Shown: positions 16,982 to 25,869 of the stretch, piece after piece
Layout of the letters: each line of letters opens with the position of its first letter
How positions within the stretch are numbered: the stretch's first letter is position 1
Assembly: GCA_026418055.1 (NCBI GenBank)
Contig: JAOACB010000002.1
Span: 1-64,000, forward strand
Source of the DNA: Fimbriimonadales bacterium
GTDB taxonomy: Bacteria > Armatimonadota > Fimbriimonadia > Fimbriimonadales > Fimbriimonadaceae
Length of the DNA stretch: 64,000 bases
Direction: 5' to 3'
Notes under the pieces: generated by a model
The model's input: the letters and a program-made list of their open reading frames with translations, nothing else
Told to the model about the DNA's origin: nothing
Database searches by the model: none
Program-made: the position numbers and the translations under genes

Positions 16982-18958
16982 TCAGCGATAGAGCGAACTC
17001 CATTGGTCCAGAGGCACGGACGGCCAGCCCATGGGCGGGAACGAGTCCGGCCAATCGGGAATCAGGAGAACGCGCACCGTCTGCAGGTCTCCGGTAGCCT
17101 GCATGCGGAAGAACACCTCGTGGGCGTTGCCGTCGGAAGGAACGGTGGCTCGGGAGCCGATGCGCGCGAACTCGATGGTGGCGTCTGGCGGGTCCGCCAC
17201 GATGAGGGTCATCCGCTGACCATTCTGACGGAGCACGGCGACGCTACCGTACGACTCCACTTCGGCGAAGGTGTGCATCCTCCACTGGACCTCGATGCCC
17301 CGGCGAGCGATGAACTCGTCTTGGACGAGGCCCCACTTGCCGCCCGGCAACGCGACACCCCGGCGCCAGTACGATGCGAGTCCCGGGTTGGCGGCCGATA
17401 GGTCGGCGATGGCGTAGGGGCACCTGCGATCGTAGGAGAAGTCAAGGAAGGAAGCCTTGGCTTGAACCGCCTGCTGGCGGCCGTCGAACAGCAACAGATT
17501 CTGAGAGGACGTGAGCGTGCGGAACCCTGCGTCCCAGTACCCGAAGTCCACAGCCCAGCGAACTCCCAGCGCCTCGAACAAGAAGTTCCCCAGTTCCTGC
17601 ATGCAGTGGACGTTGCCGTTCTCGCCTGCCTTGAGCGCCGCCGCCGTAGCCATGCCGTCGGTCAGCGAGTCCCTCAGCGCCGCCATCCCTCCGGCATGAA
17701 ACACTTTGGACGGCGTGCGAGCCTCGATGTCTGCTACGGAGCCGGCGGATGTGTACCAAACGATGTGCATGGGCCAAGGCCCCCGACGCGCCACGCTAGC
17801 CCGCTCGCACGCAGCCCACTCGGGTCGGGCGTAGCGCGAGGCGAAGTACAGCATCTGTGCTGCCGGCGAGGCGTCGGTGATCGAATCCGCGAAGTTGAAG
17901 GCCACGAACCGGGGCCCTCCCACGATCAGCTTGTAGTCCCCAGCCCATCGCAGACCCGGTGCCTCACCGAGTCCGAAATCCGTGCCAAGGGCCGTCTGAA
18001 GGGCGTGCAACCCGTAGGCCATGTACCGAGTGGCGTAGTCCCAGTAGGTGTAGCCCTCCATCCACCCACCGTCCGAACCCAGCGAACCGATCGAGAGGGT
18101 GAGAGCCGGCAGGGCTCGGCGCAGCGTTTCGAAGGCGAGGTTCTTGTCCAGGTCCGCGTAAGCCAGCGCTCCGACGATGGCAGAGGCGGACATGACGCTG
18201 TTGGCGTTGAACGGCTTGCGGAGCCACCATGCCCCGCCGTCGATCAGCCGATTGGTGTTCGAGATGGCGCGGCCGATCCCATCGAGGATGGTGGAACGGT
18301 CGCTCGGGCTGAGCCGGTCGAAAGCCCAGTCGTACGCGACGCTCAAGGCGTGCGTGGCCTCGGCGGTAGCAAGGTAGTCGTAGTCGCCCCCCCACGGCAG
18401 AAGCGCCAAAGCGACGGCTTCGTCGCGCGCCCGGTCGGCGTAGCGGGCATCGCCCGTGAGCTGCCACATGAGACCGCAGCTCTGGATGCGGCGCAGGGCG
18501 TTTCGGGCAACCTCGATGTTGTTCGTGGCGGGCCCGTACGCCGTGTTCCAAGACCAGGCGGCTGGGGAGAGGCTCAGCGCTTCGTTCGCCCACGAACGGA
18601 TGTGCGAGATCCATGAGGCGAGCAAAGCGTCTGTGTTCGCCAGGTTGCGGATCTCCTGCACACGTTGCGGAGTGAGGAACAGGTAGGGGTGTCTCGGCTC
18701 CCAGGCCTGCAGGACGCTAGCCAAGTCCTCCCAAGCCATGGGCCGGAGCATCGGATTGCCTGGGTCGAAGTTCCGGCCAGGCGGGCTTTCGAAGCCAGGA
18801 ACCGCCCCTACCGGAGGCTGAGGGCTGAATCGGGGGCGTTGAGGCATCCGGATGCTTCGTTGCAGCGCCGGAAGACCGACCGAGGGGAATGGACGAGCAA
18901 CCCCCTGGGCATCCCAACCACCCATCGACACGATGGCCGCACCGAACAGCACCAGCAT
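16982..18958 (-). CDS. Heparinase II/III-like polysaccharide lyase
   Basis: A 658-residue protein with a hydrophobic N-terminus (a probable weak signal peptide) and a Pro-rich linker to ~residue 85. An (alpha/alpha)-toroid follows: AVAYDWAFDRLSPSDR-like helices, NTNRLIDGGAWWLRKPFN, and SDGGWMEGYTYWDYA around residue 290. A heparinase II/III beta-sandwich comes last, with KAGENGNVHCMQELGNFLFEALG containing the conserved His. Such enzymes cleave uronic-acid-containing polysaccharides by beta-elimination. Next to an exopolysaccharide operon it may trim or degrade the cell's own polymer, or scavenge others. The start is not firmly fixed. Confidence 0.78.
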   Translation of the reverse strand: MLVLFGAAIVSMGGWDAQGVARPFPSVGLPALQRSIRMPQRPRFSPQPPVGAVPGFESPPGRNFDPGNPMLRPMAWEDLASVLQAWEPRHPYLFLTPQRVQEIRNLANTDALLASWISHIRSWANEALSLSPAAWSWNTAYGPATNNIEVARNALRRIQSCGLMWQLTGDARYADRARDEAVALALLPWGGDYDYLATAEATHALSVAYDWAFDRLSPSDRSTILDGIGRAISNTNRLIDGGAWWLRKPFNANSVMSASAIVGALAYADLDKNLAFETLRRALPALTLSIGSLGSDGGWMEGYTYWDYATRYMAYGLHALQTALGTDFGLGEAPGLRWAGDYKLIVGGPRFVAFNFADSITDASPAAQMLYFASRYARPEWAACERASVARRGPWPMHIVWYTSAGSVADIEARTPSKVFHAGGMAALRDSLTDGMATAAALKAGENGNVHCMQELGNFLFEALGVRWAVDFGYWDAGFRTLTSSQNLLLFDGRQQAVQAKASFLDFSYDRRCPYAIADLSAANPGLASYWRRGVALPGGKWGLVQDEFIARRGIEVQWRMHTFAEVESYGSVAVLRQNGQRMTLIVADPPDATIEFARIGSRATVPSDGNAHEVFFRMQATGDLQTVRVLLIPDWPDSFPPMGWPSVPLDQWSSLYR

Positions 18959-18970
18959 CCTCGAACCCCC

Positions 18971-19005
18971 GATCCGAATCGGATCCCGAGGAGGGGGTTC
19001 CTCGG
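18971..19005 (-). terminator. Two inverted repeats after the kinase gene
   Basis: The kinase-heparinase gap holds CCGAGGA-N6-TCCTCGG (18986-19005) and the 7+1+7 repeat GATCCGA-A-TCGGATC (18971-18985). Both can fold downstream of the kinase stop. No U-tract follows, so termination is only a guess. Confidence 0.35.
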
Positions 19006-19030
19006 TGGCGCGCCCGAAGTGCCAGCACCC

Positions 19031-21232
19031 TTATCGGTTGTCCCGAAACCCGGTATTCCGACGGAGCCTCTCGAGCAGGCTCCCGACGTCCAAGGGAACT
19101 TTCCGCGTTCCGCTCGCGAGGCGGAGGTTCAGGACGATCGGTCTCGGCCAGAGTCTCAGCGTGGCCGAGGGCGTTCGGATGAGCAGACCGTCGTCGTCCG
19201 TCTGCCGAACCTCGTAGCCCGATTGGAGCGAGACGACCTGGTCGCGGGCCAATCTTCCGAGTCGGAGCTCCGTCTCCGTGGCCCTCAATCGGCCCGTGCC
19301 TTCCGACCACTTCCCGCCCCTCTCCAACCGCCACGCGCAGGGTCCATCCCAAACCATTCTGCCAGACCGGCCCACACCGATCTCACCCCGCTCGTACGCC
19401 TGCACGATGGCTTCGTCGAAACGGTCTTGGAACGCTTCTTCCTCCTCCGCCGTCGGCAGACCTTGGGCGAGCCGATGCCAATCCTCCAAGGACAGGTTCC
19501 GTTGCGGAGCCCTGGCCAAGGGTCCGGAGCCGTGCACGAGCCTCAGCCCGTCCGCTGTCAGATCGAACTCGCATCGGCAGTGCTGGCAAAGCAACCCCTC
19601 CCTCGGCGAGGACTTGCCTACCCCAACCCATCGCAGGTGCTCCCAGTCGAAGCTTCTTCCCTGATGGCGCTCGGCGAAGCCGTACGGATCGCGGTGGCAA
19701 CCGACCAGCGTCACGCGGTCTCCGTCTGAGAGGTACTCCGCTCCGCACGCGTCGCACTCCGAGTCTCCCGCGCCCGGCTCCAGACCGGCCGCGACGAAAT
19801 CCCATTCCTCCGGATACAGGCTCTCCCAACCTCGGGACGGCTCGGGCTTCCGCTGCCTCCACCTCCCATCAGGTTGCTGATCAAACTCCGCGAGGCAATC
19901 GCCGCACACTTGGACGACGGCCGGGCGTCCGCTCGCTTCGAGCCACTCGGAGAGGGACCGTTCGTCGCCAACACGCAAGCCGGACTGCCCGGATTTCGCC
20001 ACGCGCCATCGACCCCCTCCGGCGGCCTCGAGAAACAGCCCGCAGCCTTCGCAGAGCAGACCTTCAATCTTTTGCAGCAACCCCCTCCGGCGCCGCAACA
20101 GGCACGCGCGGCAACCCGGACAGACGGGAATCTGGGCGGGCCAAGGACTCAACGCGCCGCTTCGACAAACTGGGCATACGCCGCGGGGAACCTCCCTCCT
20201 TCGGATCCTTCCGGAGCGGCACACCGGACAAACGCCAGCCCTCAACGGATGGACCCTCTCCAGCACTCCGCCGCAGCAAGGACACTGCCAGCGGGAGAAC
20301 CGGAACTTCTCCAGCCGCGCTGCCCGATCGTCGAAGTCGCGCCAATCTCCCGACAGGGACCCGTTCCATGCTCCCACGCGCAGCAGCGCCGCGAACTCCT
20401 CCGCCGTCTGGGGCCTGCTCTCCGGCGCGAGGTCGAGCCCGGCCTCGATCGCCTCGACGAGCGATGGATCGATGTCTCGGCGCAGAACCTTCAGCGATGG
20501 CAGGACGCCTCCTGCGACGCGTTGTTCCGAAGAGGGCGGTGGCTCTCCCGCCAGCATCTCGAAGAGCGTGGCCGCGACCGCGTACACGTCGGTCGCCGGC
20601 CCCCGAACCCCACGAGGATCCAGCTGCTCCGGAGGCGCGTAGCCGGGAGTGAACAGCACGCTGTGGCTTCCCACCGAGTCCGCGTGCCACTCGAGCGCGG
20701 CCCCGAAATCGATGAGCCAGACTTCCCGGTTTGCTCCCAGCAGGATGTTCGAGGGTTTGACGTCACGATGGAGGATCCCCACGCGGTGCAATTCGCGGAG
20801 CGTGTCCAGAAGCTTCAGGGCTATCTCTACGGCCTCGTCCGCCGCCAGAGGCCCCCTATCGGAGAGCCTGCGCTCCAACGAGACGGCCCCTTCCGCATGA
20901 TCCGAGACGACATACGCCGTGCCGTTTTGCACGAACCACGCCCTGGGCCGAAGCAATCCGGGAACCTTGAGTCTAGCCACCCTCTCGGCCTCGGCAAGAA
21001 GCCGATCCCGCAGCTTCCTGCGGTAGGCTTTGTCGCCCGGCAGCTCCAAGAGCCCTTGGTCCAGCCGCCGCGCCCCCTTCGGCGCCAGCTCCTTGATGGC
21101 GCACGCGTTGCCCCAACGGAGATCTTCTCCCCGATAGGCGATGCCAAAGGCACCTCTCCCGAGAACGGGACCCACCACGAAGCGACCGGCCAGAAGGGAT
21201 CCTTCGGGAAGCGGAGGGCAATCCCCGGACAT
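19031..21232 (-). CDS. Ser/Thr protein kinase fused to a multi-zinc-knuckle domain
   Basis: A 733-residue protein. Residues ~17-285 form a complete Hanks-type kinase: glycine loop VLGRGAFGIAYRG, Lys47 in CAIKE, catalytic HRDVKPSN (Asp157), metal-binding IDFGAA (Asp175) and the APE-like YAPPEQ. Residues ~317-552 carry eight CxxC knuckles (at 317, 335, 353, 371, 394, 443, 493 and 549), enough for about four zinc ribbons. The last ~180 residues are a domain I do not recognise. No membrane helix is seen, so it is cytoplasmic. Its target is unknown. It is divergent from the frameshifted gene at 21271. Confidence 0.85.
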   Translation of the reverse strand: MSGDCPPLPEGSLLAGRFVVGPVLGRGAFGIAYRGEDLRWGNACAIKELAPKGARRLDQGLLELPGDKAYRRKLRDRLLAEAERVARLKVPGLLRPRAWFVQNGTAYVVSDHAEGAVSLERRLSDRGPLAADEAVEIALKLLDTLRELHRVGILHRDVKPSNILLGANREVWLIDFGAALEWHADSVGSHSVLFTPGYAPPEQLDPRGVRGPATDVYAVAATLFEMLAGEPPPSSEQRVAGGVLPSLKVLRRDIDPSLVEAIEAGLDLAPESRPQTAEEFAALLRVGAWNGSLSGDWRDFDDRAARLEKFRFSRWQCPCCGGVLERVHPLRAGVCPVCRSGRIRRREVPRGVCPVCRSGALSPWPAQIPVCPGCRACLLRRRRGLLQKIEGLLCEGCGLFLEAAGGGRWRVAKSGQSGLRVGDERSLSEWLEASGRPAVVQVCGDCLAEFDQQPDGRWRQRKPEPSRGWESLYPEEWDFVAAGLEPGAGDSECDACGAEYLSDGDRVTLVGCHRDPYGFAERHQGRSFDWEHLRWVGVGKSSPREGLLCQHCRCEFDLTADGLRLVHGSGPLARAPQRNLSLEDWHRLAQGLPTAEEEEAFQDRFDEAIVQAYERGEIGVGRSGRMVWDGPCAWRLERGGKWSEGTGRLRATETELRLGRLARDQVVSLQSGYEVRQTDDDGLLIRTPSATLRLWPRPIVLNLRLASGTRKVPLDVGSLLERLRRNTGFRDNR

Positions 21233-21238
21233 GCGCAG

Positions 21239-21244
21239 AGATTA
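21239..21244 (-). promoter_or_regulatory. -10-like TAATCT before the kinase
   Basis: On the minus strand TAATCT ends 6 nt before the kinase ATG (21232). No Shine-Dalgarno is present. Confidence 0.4.
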
Positions 21245-21270
21245 CAGCACTCGGACGTTGCCATCGGGGC

Positions 21271-22142
21271 GTGTGGGCGATCGTGGCCTTGGCTCCGCTC
21301 TGCTCCTACCGGTTGCCGCCGGAGCAGCTACCCTACTCCGCCACGCTCGTGCTGGATGGGGACATTCCGACGCTCGGCGGCCAGAAGGGACGGGCTGAGG
21401 CTGGTTTGGAGTTCCTCGTAGTCCCCTGCGAGTCTTGGCGAGCCACGCAAGGGGCAGCGGGTGTGGAAGCTGCCTCCTTCCGCCTGTTGATCAAAGGCGA
21501 AACCCTTCCATGGACCATGGACGACGCTAGGCCGTTTCCTCCCCCCGCAAGGTTGCGGCTTCTTGCCAATGACCGCGTCTTGGCGGCGGAGGCGCCCGAC
21601 GTGACGGTTACGGTTGGCATTCCGGGCCTCCAGAAGCTCCACCGAGCTGGTCGATCTGCTGATCGAGTGGACGGAGGCAGACCTCATGGGGGTCCAGGTG
21701 GTCCCACCGCGAGCCGCTAGGTGAGCAGGAGGCTGACTTCGAAGCGCACCTCGCGTCCCTGAGCGAATCGACCGCGGCCATCGAGCTGAGCGTTTGGCAA
21801 ACGTTCTGTTCGCTCGAGGACTCAGCTCTGATGCTCGTCTCCGACGAGGCGCTCTCCCACTCTAAGGCGTCCACCCGCCTCCAAGCCAAGGGGTTCGTGC
21901 GCTTCGATCGGACCATTGGCGTCCTGACGAGCATCTCCTTTGTCGGCGAGGCGATCACCGAGGTGCGCGAGCTTGCCTCCGGCAAGGAAGCCCGGCGCAT
22001 GCGGTTTCAGCTCCGGATCGGGCTCCTGCGAACGCGGGGCCTCACGTTGACCCGGTCCGATGGCGGAGAGGGACGGCGGGGAGATTGGCGTGCGGAGCAG
22101 GCTCGGACGTCAGGCGGATCAATCGATCCAGAACAACCTTGA
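21271..22142 (+). pseudogene. Frameshifted gene, unknown product
   Basis: Protein-like sequence runs through three frames. The first frame starts at GTG 21271 with a short hydrophobic leader (VWAIVALAPLCS) and reads well to about 21630. Frame two then reads STELVDLLIEWTEADLMGVQ up to about 21710. Frame three continues EQEADFEAHLASLSES and onward to a stop at 22142. Each switch is a +1 shift, so two single-base insertions (true mutations or assembly errors) would explain it. The intact product would be a roughly 270-290-residue exported or lipoprotein-like protein of unknown family. Its last ~100 bp overlap the convergent AI-2E gene. Confidence 0.5.
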
Positions 22143-23244
22143 TGCTTCCGGCGACGGGAAACGCCAGCAACATCCCGACGATGCCGAACAGCGCGCCTCC
22201 GGAAAGGATCACGAACATGCTCACCAGAGGATGCAAGCCCACCGAGCGACCGACCACCCTGGGATAGACGAGCTGATCGAACAGAAGGCCGTACACGATG
22301 AACACCGCTGTCATGACCACCGCCGCATGCCACGAAGAGGGCATGTGGACGAAAGCGACCGAACCATTGCCACTAAGGCCGGTCACGACGAACAGCGTGA
22401 CGGAACTGATCATCGCTCCGACGTAGGGCACGAGATAGATGGCGCCGAACAACAGGCCAAGCAGAATGGAGTAAGGAGCCCCAAGGGCCATAAGAAGCAG
22501 CGACGTGCAGGCGATGTAGATCAACACCGCGAGCGTCACCCCTCGGAGGTAGCCAACGAACACCCGAACGATGTCGCTGACCAGGGTGACGGTCTCCGCG
22601 CGGATCGAAGGAGGCACCCACGTCACGCTGCGCCGCTTCAGCTGGTCCAACTCCCAGAGCATCAGCAGCGCCAAGAAGGGCGTCAGCAACAGGAACAGCA
22701 ACTGGCCAGCCAACGATCGAACGATGCCGAAGAAGCCGTTGAAGAAGCTCTGGACTGAGTTCGCGATCGTGTCCTGATGGGGAGCGACGTACTGATCGAT
22801 CAGAGCGCGCCTCGTCGTGGGCAGCCCGAACCTCTCCAGCAGAGGTCTGTTCTGCTCCAGGAAGAGCTCGATCTGGTCCTTGCGCCCATGCTTCTGAGCC
22901 ATCAGCGGAGGCCGCCAGCTCACGAAGAAGTTCTCCCTCTCCTCGGCGTTCTTCAACTCCTGGGTGTACCGATCGATCTGATCGCGAAACCCCGCGAGCT
23001 GCTGGCCGACGACCTGAGCCGCCGGAACCGAAATCCCCACGACGACTACGCTGAACAGCAAGAAGATGGCGATGACCGCCGCTCCTCGGCTCATCCCGCG
23101 ACGTCGGAGCTTCTGGACGGTCGGATCGAGGATGGCGCTGATCAGGAACGCCGCGACGAAAGGCAGGAGGATGCCCCGTACGTAGTACAGAAACACCAGG
23201 GCGGCCACGACGAGGGCCGCCCAAACCACAACGCGCCACCCCAT
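22042..23244 (-). CDS. AI-2E family transporter
   Basis: A 400-residue membrane protein of the PF01594 family: two N-terminal helices, a cytoplasmic region with a helix (RDQIDRYTQELKNAEERE), then a C-terminal helix cluster including LLGLLFGAIYLVPYVGAMIS. Members export autoinducer-2, indole or, in some cases, exchange Na+/H+; the substrate here is unknown. It starts 14 nt after the YtxH-like gene, so they share an operon. Confidence 0.87.
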   Translation of the reverse strand: MGWRVVVWAALVVAALVFLYYVRGILLPFVAAFLISAILDPTVQKLRRRGMSRGAAVIAIFLLFSVVVVGISVPAAQVVGQQLAGFRDQIDRYTQELKNAEERENFFVSWRPPLMAQKHGRKDQIELFLEQNRPLLERFGLPTTRRALIDQYVAPHQDTIANSVQSFFNGFFGIVRSLAGQLLFLLLTPFLALLMLWELDQLKRRSVTWVPPSIRAETVTLVSDIVRVFVGYLRGVTLAVLIYIACTSLLLMALGAPYSILLGLLFGAIYLVPYVGAMISSVTLFVVTGLSGNGSVAFVHMPSSWHAAVVMTAVFIVYGLLFDQLVYPRVVGRSVGLHPLVSMFVILSGGALFGIVGMLLAFPVAGSIKVVLDRLIRLTSEPAPHANLPAVPLRHRTGST

Positions 23245-23258
23245 GTCGGGTTCAGGAG

Positions 23259-23489
23259 CTAGGCGCTGGCTTCCTCGGACTTCGCGACCTGCTGCCGCTT
23301 CGCCTTCTGCTCAGCCACCCACTGCTCGGTCTTCTCCTTCAACTCCTTCAGCTTCTCGCTCAGCTCCTCGCGGGTCTCCGTACCGGCCTTGGGAGCGAAC
23401 AGCATGCCTGCGGCGACGCCGATCAAGGCGCCGATTCCGACTCCGGCCAGAAGATAGAGCATCGCGTTCCTGTCTTCGGACTCGCTCAT
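23259..23489 (-). CDS. YtxH domain small membrane protein
   Basis: A 76-residue protein. One membrane helix (LYLLAGVGIGALIGVAAGML) is followed by FAPKAGTETREELSEKLKEL and a charged helical tail, the YtxH (PF12732) pattern. Such proteins are stress-associated and of unknown biochemistry. ATG 23489 is preceded by GGGAGG at ideal spacing, which fixes the start well below the longer open frame. A TACAAT 20 nt upstream is a plausible -10. Confidence 0.82.
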   Translation of the reverse strand: MSESEDRNAMLYLLAGVGIGALIGVAAGMLFAPKAGTETREELSEKLKELKEKTEQWVAEQKAKRQQVAKSEEASA

Positions 23490-23565
23490 GACAAACCTCC
23501 CGTGCCAAGCATTGTACACCGGACTGCGGCGAAGGATGGGCGGACTCGGCGAAACAGCGAGCGAA

Positions 23566-24675
23566 TCAGCCCTCGGCGTGCTCGATCGTGCCACCGACCA
23601 CCACCGTCCTCCCTCGGTACGCCACGGCGGTTTGGCCTGGGGTGATGGCTCTCACGGGATCGTCGAACACCAAGCGGATCGTCCCGTCGCTGCACGTGTG
23701 CAGCCACGCAGCCTGAGGCTCCATGTTGTATCGGACTTTCGCCATCACTCGAAGGGGTTCCTCCTTCGGTCCGGGGGGCCACCAAGTTGCCTGCCGCACC
23801 ACGGCGACCCTTCGCAGCAGGTCGTCGGCGGAACCCACCACCACCCTCCTCTCGGCGGGAAGCAAGCCAAGGACGTACAGCGGCTTGCCGTCGCGCGCAG
23901 CGACCCCTAGTCCTCTGCGCTGACCGATCGTGAAACCGGCGATCCCTTGGTGGCGGCCGAGAACCTCCCCCGCCACCGTGACGATCTCCCCTGCCTGGAG
24001 AGCATCAGGGTTCGCCTTGCGGAGGAACTCTCGGTATCCACCCACCTCGCTCACGAAACAGATCTCTTGTGAATCCGGCTTTCGCGCCACGGGCAACCCC
24101 CAGGCCTCAGCCAAATGCCTCGTCTCCTGCTTGGCCCTCACCTCACCCAACGGGAAGCGCAACCGCCGGAGCTTGTCGCCCTGCAGCATGTAGAGCACAT
24201 AGCTCTGGTCCTTTTCCCTACAGCGAGCTTGCAGGAGGCGCATCGTTCCATCGGGCGCCCGCCTCGAGCGGACGTAATGGCCGGTGGCCACCGCGTCCGC
24301 ACCGAACTCCTCGAGGCGTTCCAGCAACGGATCGAACTTGAGGAACCGGTTGCATTGCACGCAGGGGTTCGGCGTCCTGCCCCTGGCGTACTCCTCCAGG
24401 AAGTCACGGATCACCGTCTCGCGGAACAGCTCTCGGTAGTTCAGGACGTAGTGCGGGATCCCAAGGGCCCTGGCTACGCGCCGCGCGTCCTCAACGGCTC
24501 CGAGGGAACAGCAGCCGCTGTGTCGCGGGTCCGTCTGCGACTCCTGCCAAATCTGCAGGGTGACGCCGACGACGTCGTAACCCCTTTTCACGAGCAATCC
24601 GGCGGCGACGCTGCTGTCCACGCCGCCGGACATCGCAACGAGGACCCTACCTCGGCTCCGGCTGCTCCGGGGCAT
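23566..24675 (-). CDS. mnmA: tRNA-specific 2-thiouridylase MnmA
   Basis: A 369-residue PP-loop enzyme: [18 protein letters not shown] at the N-terminus, the catalytic cysteine in TPNPCVQCNRFLKF (~residue 100) and the second cysteine in SQEICFV (~residue 195). It uses ATP and sulfur from a relay to make 2-thiouridine at U34 of tRNA-Lys, -Glu and -Gln. Its start lies 29 bp inside the end of the VKOR-DsbA gene, so the two are coupled. MiaB, another tRNA thiolation enzyme, is encoded next door in the opposite direction. Confidence 0.93.
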   Translation of the reverse strand: MPRSSRSRGRVLVAMSGGVDSSVAAGLLVKRGYDVVGVTLQIWQESQTDPRHSGCCSLGAVEDARRVARALGIPHYVLNYRELFRETVIRDFLEEYARGRTPNPCVQCNRFLKFDPLLERLEEFGADAVATGHYVRSRRAPDGTMRLLQARCREKDQSYVLYMLQGDKLRRLRFPLGEVRAKQETRHLAEAWGLPVARKPDSQEICFVSEVGGYREFLRKANPDALQAGEIVTVAGEVLGRHQGIAGFTIGQRRGLGVAARDGKPLYVLGLLPAERRVVVGSADDLLRRVAVVRQATWWPPGPKEEPLRVMAKVRYNMEPQAAWLHTCSDGTIRLVFDDPVRAITPGQTAVAYRGRTVVVGGTIEHAEG

Positions 24676-25792
24676 ACGGTGGTTCCGAAAGGATCTGCCG
24701 GAGGGTGTTGGTGTTCGCCACCTTGGGCTCAACGCCCTCCATCAGGATGATGTACGTCGGCGTCATCTGAACACCCAGCTTGCTGGTGAGCTCCACGTCC
24801 TCGTACATCCGTTTGAAGGCCGGATCGTCCGGATTCTTCGACCGCTCCACAGCCTTGCGGGAATCGATGCCTAGGTTTTCGAGAATCTGCATCAGGCCGT
24901 CGATCGTCTTCGCCTCATCCTCCGGAGCCTCGTAAACGGCTTCGATGAAGTCGAAGAAGCGGCCCTGCTCCTTGGCGACCTCGGCGAGCGTCGCGGCGTT
25001 CAGCGCCAACTCGTGGCCCTGCAGCTTGTAGAGCGGCATGTGGCGGAACACGAGGCGGAAGCGCCCGTTGCTCTCCTGCACCATGGAGCGAACCATCGGA
25101 TAGCTGCTTCGGCACGCCGGGCAGAACAGATCCGCGAACTCCACGATGGTCACGGGGGCCTTCGGGTCTCCTAGGAAGGGTCCGTCGGAGCGAACCAAGA
25201 CGTCCGTGGTCATCAGGTTTCGCGCCTCCGGATTGATCGGCGTCTTCCCCGCCGCCTCCCGCATCTGCGTGGCTACGATGCCGATTCCGCCGAAGGCGAG
25301 AATGGCCAAAGCCCCAACGTACGACCACTCCATCGGAGACTTGGAGGGCGGAATCGACGCGCCTTTCGCGTGCTGGTTCGAGAGGATCGCGTGGGCCAGA
25401 AACAGAAGCAGCACGATGCCGTTGGAGGCCAGGCACCAGTCGCATGTCCTCTGCAGGAACATCAAGGCGTAGAAGCTGAGCCCCGTTTGGATGAGCAGGG
25501 CCACGGCCGAGAGGGCGAACCCGAGGTTCAGTAGCCCTCGGCCGCCCTCCGTACCCCGCTGGGTCCTCAGCATCGACAGCACACCCATCGCCAGGTAGCC
25601 GAAGAAACCGATCACCGCGACCGGCACTCCGAACCAAACCGAGCTGGGGTGCCGGGCAACCTCCTCGCAACCGCTGCCCGTGCCGCAAGGGATGGTGAGG
25701 TTCATCAAATGGCCTAGGCTCAGCACCCCGGCCACGAACATCCCGGCGAACGCCAAGAAGGTGCAGACCCGGTTCAGCAGGCTCGGACTCAC
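24647..25792 (-). CDS. VKOR-DsbA fusion, oxidative protein folding
   Basis: A 381-residue membrane protein. Residues ~8-150 are a vitamin K epoxide reductase domain with about four to five helices, the loop cysteines in IPCGTGSGCEEV and the active-site pair CDWC. Residues ~200-375 are a DsbA-like thioredoxin fold with CPAC in VEFADLFCPACRSS. The fused form oxidises cysteines of exported proteins and passes electrons to quinone. The start is GTG 25792, with a perfect TATAAT only 8 nt upstream. Confidence 0.9.
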   Translation of the reverse strand: MSPSLLNRVCTFLAFAGMFVAGVLSLGHLMNLTIPCGTGSGCEEVARHPSSVWFGVPVAVIGFFGYLAMGVLSMLRTQRGTEGGRGLLNLGFALSAVALLIQTGLSFYALMFLQRTCDWCLASNGIVLLLFLAHAILSNQHAKGASIPPSKSPMEWSYVGALAILAFGGIGIVATQMREAAGKTPINPEARNLMTTDVLVRSDGPFLGDPKAPVTIVEFADLFCPACRSSYPMVRSMVQESNGRFRLVFRHMPLYKLQGHELALNAATLAEVAKEQGRFFDFIEAVYEAPEDEAKTIDGLMQILENLGIDSRKAVERSKNPDDPAFKRMYEDVELTSKLGVQMTPTYIILMEGVEPKVANTNTLRQILSEPPYAPEQPEPR

Positions 25793-25800
25793 GGTGCTGA

Positions 25801-25806
25801 ATTATA
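25801..25806 (-). promoter_or_regulatory. Consensus -10 TATAAT, leaderless VKOR-DsbA promoter
   Basis: On the minus strand TATAAT ends 8 nt before the GTG at 25792, and no Shine-Dalgarno intervenes. The -35 region is poor. Confidence 0.5.
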
Positions 25807-25850
25807 CAAGCCGCACCGATCGGGTCCTCGGGCGCGGGGCCGCGGGAAGG

Positions 25851-25856
25851 TATCTT
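25851..25856 (+). promoter_or_regulatory. -10-like TATCTT before miaB
   Basis: TATCTT ends 13 nt before the miaB ATG at 25870. Any leader would be only a few bases long. Confidence 0.3.
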
Positions 25857-25869
25857 TCACCCACCGACG

